From: Chytridium lagenaria | Lineage: Eukaryota > Chytridiomycota > Chytridiomycetes > Chytridiales > Chytridiaceae | Length of the DNA stretch: 64,000 bases | Reading direction: 5' to 3' | NCBI GenBank assembly: GCA_025449115.1 | Contig: JAHLKC010000020.1 | Span: forward strand, 310,001-374,000 | Shown: in pieces, positions 58,283-64,000 of the stretch | Layout of the letters: each line of letters opens with the position of its first letter | Position numbering within the stretch: position 1 is the first letter of the stretch | The notes under the pieces: model-generated | What the model was told of the DNA's origin: nothing | Seen by the model: only the letters and a program-made list of their open reading frames with translations | Database searches by the model: none | Position numbers and translations under genes: made by a program

Positions 58283-58676
58283 TTTGAAGTGTTTGTTTGA
58301 ACGGTGGAGTGAAGAAGGTTGTGGTGAGTGTTTGTTGAGTGAAGAAAGTGTTATGGGATTCTAGTGAAGACATTGCTGTTTTTATAAGGACGGTGTTCAG
58401 CGGCTGATGCCATCGCTGGGCTCCAGCACTGCATTTTCATTGTGGGATGACGGCGTCGCAAGCGTTTGTCATCCTGAGAAGATGATCTGTTGGCGGTGTT
58501 AGACGCTGGATTGACAGAGGTCTGCTTGTTGACGAGTTCCGTCGGTGACAGATGCAACTGTCAAGTGGAAATGTCACGAAAGAGCTAGGGGTTGACAATT
58601 GTCGATGACGAGGGTTGTGAGCGGGTGTCAGAAGCTCTGAACACTCTGGTGCAAAATGACTTTGAAACTCAACAGA
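58283..58676. other. divergent promoter region
   Basis: Lies between the secreted-protein gene (-) and the SET gene (+). It holds the TATA box above. A minus-strand open frame at 58437-58778 overlaps the SET gene start and has no recognisable content. Confidence 0.5.
58378..58387 (-). promoter_or_regulatory. TATA box of the small secreted-protein gene
   Basis: TTATAAAAA reads on the minus strand about 100 bases ahead of ATG 58282, followed by a CA-rich leader (CAACAAACACTCACC). This is one of the cleanest core promoters in the window. Confidence 0.6.
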
Positions 58677-59761
58677 CATGACAGCACCCGTGGAGAGCAA
58701 GTCGTCAATGGCCTCCAGCAACGTCAGCAAAAAGACTTCTAGCCTTCCCTCAGTGTTATCTGCGTTATTCGTCATCATTGCAGCCTTTGCTGCTGTGCAG
58801 GTAGAAGAATCATGCCCACGCTCAGCCTGCTAACAGCTTTTTATAGATATCAGCATCATCTCACAAGAACCATTGCAACTAAGGCGACTCGTCACCCATC
58901 TCACATCCCGTATTCCGCCTTTGTCCTTCTCGTCATCAAATGTGACTGACATCCCACCTACTTTTGCCCTAACCGCTGTCGAGGATCCTCAGAGATCGTT
59001 CAGTCAAGATGACTTTGAGACTCACTTTGGCATCTATCCGTTGCAATCCCAGATGGTTGATCCCGCCATTGCCGCGTTCCTTGATGCCCATGACATTACC
59101 AACGATGAGATGTATCAAAAGAGCGTCCGTTTGGCAGAGTTGAGGCGGCAGCAGTATCCATGTTTTTGGAAAAGGGGTTTAAGGATGATAAGAGGTTTAA
59201 GATCAAGTGGATTTCGCCAGAGAAGGGGTATGGAGTGTTTGCGGCGGTGAATATAGGTGCAACAAATATTGTTGGGGAGTATGTGGGCGTAGTGACGAAC
59301 AGTGAGTGATTGGCACCCCTTTTTTTCATCTTCTTCGTCAATTGTGACGTTTGCTCACTGCTTCTCCTTCTTAAAGACACGATCTCGGATTATATTTGGA
59401 ACTACCCGTCAGAGATCAAGGACGAGGAAGGGAGGATTTTTCCCCTCGGAATCGATAGTCGTTTTGCAGGAAACTTTGCTAGGTATGCGCACTGGCTTAG
59501 TTAACGGCCTTGATCGTCACGGATCCCATGCTAACATTTTATCATCTCCCCCTCTCTCTTTTTTTTTCGCCGCAGGTTTATCAACATGATGCAAACCCCA
59601 ACACGTATTCGATGATGGTGCCTTACAAAAACCGCTGGCACGTGATCTTTCACACAAAGAGATTGATCCGTGCTGGGGAGGAGATAACTGTTTCGTACGG
59701 AGACGAGTATTGGACTTCAAGGGCCAACTATCGTATTGTTGGAGCTGAAGAAAAAAAGTAA
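58677..59761 (+). CDS. membrane-anchored SET-domain protein, copy 1
   Basis: Likely protein-lysine methyltransferase. ATG 58677 gives MTAPVESKSS, then one hydrophobic segment SVLSALFVIIAAFAAVQ ending at the intron after 58799. The luminal or stalk part (58860-59100) has FSQDDFETHFGIYPLQSQMV and AAFLDAHDITNDEMYQKS. SET: GYGVFAAVNIGATNIVGEYV, an intron, DYIWNYPSEIKDEEGRIFPL, FAGNFAR, an intron, FINHDANPNT, HVIFHTKRLIRAGEEITV and SYGDEYW. The usual NHSC is NHDA, and no pre- or post-SET cysteines are seen, which resembles compact viral/bacterial-type SET proteins. One frame change near 59160 (CATGTTTTTGG). The introns inside SET match those of the convergent copy. Confidence 0.85.
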
Positions 59762-60057
59762 CGAATTGCGTTAATTAGCAGCTGTCTATAGTCGATCGTT
59801 TTTTGTTTGTTTTCTGTATGTTTCTTTTTTCTTGTTTTTTTTTTTTTTCATTTGCTCTTTTTAGTGTGTTGGATAAAGGTTGAATGAATACATGCTAGAG
59901 AAGAAGTAGCTGATTTCTGAAATGTTATCGTAGAAATGGCGAGGACTGATGCTACTTTGTTGTTCGGTACATGGAATTACGAAAGAAAAGACCAAGGTCT
60001 CCACAGACTCCTTTTATTACAAGCCTTTGTAATTACACTTTCTCGAGAATATTGTAT
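59762..60057. other. 3' spacer between convergent SET genes
   Basis: T-rich on both strands; contains the two 3' UTRs only. Confidence 0.5.
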
Positions 60058-61194
60058 TTATTTTACAAGGTGATAATCGGCCCGTGATTTCCAGTACTCA
60101 TCACCATAAGAAATGGTCACCTCCTCCCCAGCACGTATCAATCTTTTTGTAATAAACACGACATGCCAACGATTCTTGTACGGAACCAGCATTGAATTGG
60201 TGTTTGGGTTGGCGTCATGATTGATGAACCTTTGAAAAAAAAAATAATGGTGAGATGTAAAACTATTAGATGCTTATACAAGCGCATACACTAGCTTAAA
60301 TTAAGGGAGGGGGGGGGGTGATAACGATACCTTGCCCAATTTCCGGCAAAGCGAATGTCAATACCCAGAGCAATAGCTCTGCCCTGATCATCCTTGACGG
60401 AAGACGGGTAATTCCAAGAATAATCGGAAATGGTGTCTGCAGAAGGAAAGAAGTAGAAAAGTTAGGAAAACCACAAAAAAAAGGTGGGTGTATGGATAGG
60501 AGAGCGGAATGCAAAAAAAAAAACAAAAATAAAAGTAAAAGAGAGACAGCTTACTATTCGTTATCACACCCAAGTATTCTGCTACGATATTGGATGCACC
60601 CACATTCACCGCGGCAAACATTCCATACCCCTTCTCTGGTGATACCCACTTGATGATAAACCTCTTATCATCCTTGAACCCCTCCTTTTCAAAAAACAAT
60701 GAATACTGCTGCCGCCTCAAGTCTGCCAGTCGTGCGCTCTTTTGATATATCACGTCTGTTGTTATATCATGAGCTTCGACAAACGGAGCGATAACGGGGT
60801 CAACGCCTAAAGAGTGTAGACGGTGTACCCCGAAATGAACCTCGAGGTCTTCTTGAGTGAAAGACCTCTCTGATTCATCTGGAGTCGACGTAAAGGTGGG
60901 AGGGGTTCTCGAATGTAGAAACGGTAGAGGAGAGTTTGAGGAGAGACCTGTGAATAGGTTTGAGATGTGAGATGATTCTGATGCAGAAGTGGAATTGAAG
61001 AGCTGCATCATGTGTGTAATCATTGAGTTAGATTTGAGGAAAGAGTTGGGGTTTGGATCAATGTGGATTACCTGAACTGCAGCCAATGTGATGACTGCCA
61101 CTGTCACTGTAGACCACGCTAGCGGTATGTGAGAACTCTTTCTTGGCTGTCTCTTGATGTCGTTGGAGGCGCCCATGGGTGTTGCAGTGTACAT
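60058..61194 (-). CDS. membrane-anchored SET-domain protein, copy 2
   Basis: Tail-to-tail paralogue of the plus-strand SET gene. ATG 61194 gives MYTATPMGAS, then a membrane segment STVTVAVITLAAVQVIHI. The stalk FTQEDLEVHFGVHRLHSLGV and APFVEAHDITTDVIYQKS is nearly the same as in the other copy. SET: WVSPEKGYGMFAAVNVGASN, IVAEYLGVITN, an intron at about 60553-60441, DYSWNYPSSVKDDQGRAIAL, RFAGNWAR, an intron, FINHDANPNTNSMLVPYKNR, RLIRAGEEVTISYGDEYW, stop 60058. No frame break is seen in the first exon. The same two intron positions and the same NHDA substitution are kept. Function as for copy 1. Confidence 0.85.
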
Positions 61195-61241
61195 GCGCTT
61201 GGAAAGTCCTTGCAGCTAAGCATCATCCATGAGCTGCTGCT

Positions 61242-61960
61242 ATGAGCATGGTCCTATCAAAATTGTCAGCAAGGGAGGATCAGCCGCCGTCTATGAATCG
61301 CACAGCAAGGATGGATGCTTTTACATTCTCATTCAAACAAAGGCATCCAGATCCACAGTCACGCCAAACAATAATGGCATACCAACGGAAGTAAAGAGTC
61401 GAGTTTGTTGAGGATACAGCGGGGGGTTGGCGTCGTCGACGGTCAAGCCGGGGATGTTGGATATGCTGAGGCCGATTCTACAACCGTTCAGTTATATGAG
61501 ATTCGAGATGGAGAGAATCAATAATGAAAGGGATGCTTATGAGAGTTGCTCAAGGTGGTTTAGCGGAGAATCACCCTTTGTTCAAGAACCTTCGTGTCTT
61601 TCTTACATGTTACTAAAATACTCTTTGGAGGATGACTTCCCACTGTAAGTTATTGATCCCGTTCTTAATATAAAACCAAACTTCTGGCCATCGTCAGCGA
61701 GTTGATGAGTTCCTATAAATGTCAATCTCTGGCGGCGGTCCCTCAAGTTGAGGGACTGTCTCCGGGAGATGAGGTATTGGTCGCCGTGTTATGGAGGTAT
61801 GAGACTATAATCTTGCAAATGCTTATTTTCCTCTTCCACCACGGTGAAATTCCCTGCAGCCGATAAACATACCAATGCCGTCTTTAAACTGTGAGGTGGG
61901 AAAGTTCCACGAGTGGTGTGTTCTTGTCCAAAATTCACGTTTTATTTGCTTTTTGTGATA
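61242..61960 (+). CDS. poorly resolved multi-exon gene
   Basis: Several short coding-like pieces on the plus strand: ATG 61242 (MSMVLSKLSARED), LQPFSYMRFEMERINNERDA (about 61480), YESCSRWFSGESPFVQEPSC, and after an intron near 61645 the block CQSLAAVPQVEGLSPGDEVL followed by VAVLWR. A further intron ends CCTGCAG at 61859. No family was recognised and the reading frame is uncertain. It is divergent from the second SET gene by about 50 bases. Confidence 0.35.
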
Positions 61961-62289
61961 TTTTTTCTGCCTAGATATGATCGTAAAATATCTTTCCCTT
62001 TTTTCTGCGGCTTGATGGAATGTGGCGATTTGGTCTTGCTTTCGGCGTCGTCGTCTTCGAGTTTCTCCTTTTTCTTTTTCTATTTTTTTTGGAGACGTGT
62101 GTATCAGCAAAGATATTGCAAAACCACATGAAGAAAGATAATATACCAGATGCCTGATCTCCATTCTTTCCTTTCTCCGACGTTAACAGTTTCTTCTTCA
62201 ACTTTTTCCGATTCAAGGCCGAATCATCATCTTGAGATTTATACAGTCTTCAATGCCATTTCAGTTCAGAAAGAATCAGGGCTCGAAAC
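61961..62289. other. unassigned stretch
   Basis: T-rich on the plus strand, no recognisable coding sequence. Confidence 0.4.
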
Positions 62290-62481
62290 CTACTTTTTGG
62301 GTATCGGAGACTCTGACGCCTTCGCCTTACCCTGCGCAAACCCCTCATTCGGAATCCAAGTCTCGGCCAGTCGCCGCAGCTGCACATTCGCAGCTTCCGA
62401 CTTGAGTGCCAACGTTTTCAGCAAGTCCTTGTCCATGTCATTGTCGTACGAGTTTGTTGAAGCGATGGAGGTTGCAGACAT
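62290..62481 (-). CDS. short hypothetical protein overlapping the start of the SIKE-like gene
   Basis: 63 codons starting MSATSIASTNSYDNDMDKDL with a helix DLLKTLALKSEAANVQLRRL and a basic end. The composition is protein-like. However, it lies antisense to the 5' end of the plus-strand gene, and either could be a shadow of the other. Confidence 0.3.
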   Translation of the reverse strand: MSATSIASTNSYDNDMDKDLLKTLALKSEAANVQLRRLAETWIPNEGFAQGKAKASESPIPKK

Positions 62482-63046
62482 CTTGAAGGAAAACAAGTGC
62501 GATGTGGCGACGTTGAGGTTGCGGTTGGAGAAACTCAAGGTGGGGATGTGGTTGAGAAGAGGTGTATGTCTAATGTTGTTGCGTAGGAAAGGGTGCAGGA
62601 GGGTGGGGATGATGTCTTTCCGGAGGCGGTGGGGGGAGGTTTGGGCATTGATGATGTGTCATGGTGTTGACGGCTTTGTAGATAAGCATTACTTTGAGCT
62701 CGTCAAGGAGAACAGGATCTTGAATCAACTCATTAAGCAGTATGAATCTACCATGGAGGTCATCATGGCGAAATTTAGAGCTCAAACAGTAAGGGGTGTT
62801 TATCATTACCTACTGACGTGAAAAAGAGTTTAATTCAAAAGGAGAAGCACACGTTGCAATCGGATTGGAATCAAAATTACTATCAGCAAAGGTTTTGGAT
62901 AGAGCTGTATCCAGCGTATTGATTTTTTTTAAAAGGCGGAAAATGAGAAACTGAGGAAAGAAAACATGTTCCTGGCCGAACAACTCGGTCAATCTCTAGT
63001 CGCTATACGTAGCGCGTTACAAGCTGAAGCGGAAGAACATGAATAA
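62466..63046 (+). CDS. FGFR1OP2/SIKE-family coiled-coil protein (STRIPAK-associated)
   Basis: ATG 62466 gives MEVADILKENKCDVATLRLR. After an intron (about 62540-62682) comes FELVKENRILNQLIKQYEST followed by MEVIMAKFRAQT. This is close to the family core of the ENxxLRxxLEEHQxALELIMxKYR type. After a second intron (62791-62936) the protein ends ENEKLRKENMFLAEQLGQSL ... EAEEHE at 63046. Family knowledge: these proteins are accessory subunits of the STRIPAK phosphatase-kinase complex. About 100-110 residues, shorter than animal members (about 200-250), so the N-terminus may be longer (an in-frame Met lies at 62436). It is convergent with the NUBPL gene, 26 bases away. Confidence 0.6.
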
Positions 63047-63072
63047 CTACGTCGACGCCGACTGTACTTTAT

Positions 63073-64000
63073 TCAGAACGTTGCCTGCATTTTCAGATAT
63101 TCTTTTGTGAGGGGACTATCCGGCTTTGACACGACGATTGGCCGACCCATATCTGAAGTCTCGCATATATCTTCATGCAACGGAATTTCGCCAAGAATGG
63201 GAATCCCGAGAGCCGTTGCTTTCTTAATAGCACCATTATACCCAAAAACGTGGCTTTTGTTTCCACAGGATGAACATTGGAAAAAGCTCATATTTTGTAC
63301 TAGACCGAGGATCTAAAAAGTTGGAATAGACTCGAGATATTGTCAACGAACCTCTACATTCATTTTGTTAATAACGTTATGCCTTTCATCGTGTCCGCTA
63401 ATGCGACGTCTTGCGGAGTAGAGACTATGATGGCTCCTTCATGCAATTTTAGTTTCCATCAAAGATTCTTGGAGAATAACAAACCTGCTATCTTGACTTG
63501 CTGTGCAATCGATAACTGGACATCTCCTGTTCCTGGTGGCATATCATGACGAGGTAGTCCAACGATCCCCAATCAACATCCCACAACAATGCTGATCCCT
63601 TTCATCACCTACAAATATCGACGCTTCAGCGGTCCAGCCAATGCCAACTTCAAGAAAATACCATCAGACCTCGCCAAACGACCGGAGCACCCTCATCAAT
63701 CAAAAACCCCATTGACATGCATTTCACTCCATAGTTTTCAAGCGGTTGTAGTTTGTTTTCTATAATTGTATTGACATGAATCATCTTCTAACGTACACAT
63801 ACTTTCTGTAATGCCGGCTTTTCCTCTTAGGTTCATCATCAACGGGATAGAGGGTCCAAACAGATCTGCATCTAAAAGTCCAACGCGATGACCGGATGCC
63901 TTTAAGGCAGTGCCAAGTTGGCTGAAATGGGGTAAGCTGTCCAGAAATGTTCACAGTGATGCTCCAACCAGACACTGTTGATTTGCCGACACCTCCTTTG
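63073..64000 (-). CDS. IND1/NUBPL-type Fe-S P-loop ATPase (5' end outside window)
   Basis: Mitochondrial iron-sulfur carrier for respiratory complex I assembly. The window edge cuts the gene just upstream of the deviant Walker A motif [10 protein letters not shown]. Next come [20 protein letters not shown] and [17 protein letters not shown] (about 63890-63810), then [19 protein letters not shown] and [20 protein letters not shown] (63545-63370). The C-terminus [20 protein letters not shown] holds the CxxC that bridges the Fe-S cluster, then [20 protein letters not shown], stop 63073. Nbp35/Cfd1 are less likely because of the C-terminal pattern. Several introns and at least one frame change (about 63930). 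The mitochondrial presequence is not in the window. Confidence 0.9.

Noticed and set aside
58437..58778. Minus-strand frame of 113 codons
   Set aside because: Antisense to the first exon of the SET gene, whose membrane segment and stalk are conserved with its paralogue.

Overview
The window reads as nuclear DNA of a zoosporic (chytrid) fungus, most likely Chytridiales. The reasons are short GT-AG introns, a head-to-head pair of rhodopsin-guanylyl cyclase genes (a fusion known from Blastocladiomycota and Chytridiomycota), a T-box transcription factor, a pericentrin/AKAP-type PACT centrosome protein, a Pho80-type fungal cyclin, and expanded F-box/ankyrin families. No tRNA, rRNA, CRISPR array or intact transposon was recognised.

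Layout. 0.5-6.6 kb: two tandem F-box/ankyrin genes (+) and one convergent gene built of 28-residue ankyrin-like repeats (-). 7.7-9.2 kb: an FSP1/AIFM2-like FAD oxidoreductase (+). 9.7-14.2 kb: two divergent rhodopsin-guanylyl cyclases, the minus copy of ordinary type and the plus copy NeoR-like. 15.2-20.8 kb: an unassigned multi-exon gene and a ZRC1/COT1-type zinc transporter. 21.7-25.4 kb: two tandem paralogous F-box-like/ankyrin genes (-). 25.6-34.0 kb: a hypothetical gene (+), a T-box factor (-), a METTL25-family methyltransferase (-) and a Kin1/PAR-1 kinase (-). 34.8-37.2 kb: a Pho80-like cyclin (-). 39.8-49.5 kb: a DnaJ-type Cys-rich protein, a tail-anchored protein of unknown function, a TM-SH3 protein and the rRNA-processing factor IMP4 (all +). 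50.1-57.3 kb: a very long coiled-coil PACT protein (+). 57.5-61.2 kb: two small proteins and a convergent pair of membrane-anchored SET-domain genes. 61.2-64 kb: a poorly resolved gene, a FGFR1OP2/SIKE-like protein and the 3' part of an IND1/NUBPL gene.

Almost every long gene is interrupted by 1-nt frame changes, many in short homopolymers, including in IMP4, which is expected to be indispensable. I read most of these as consensus sequencing errors rather than pseudogenes. CDS spans are therefore gene extents that include introns and such breaks, and starts and exon edges are inferred by eye from splice signals and family alignment.

Biology. The cyclase pair is the centre of interest: two light receptors with different Schiff-base counterions and complementary cyclase residues, transcribed from a shared 0.4 kb region, look like the two halves of a heterodimeric light-to-cGMP switch for zoospores. 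The PACT protein, T-box factor and SIKE-like protein are lineages better known from animals that chytrids retain.
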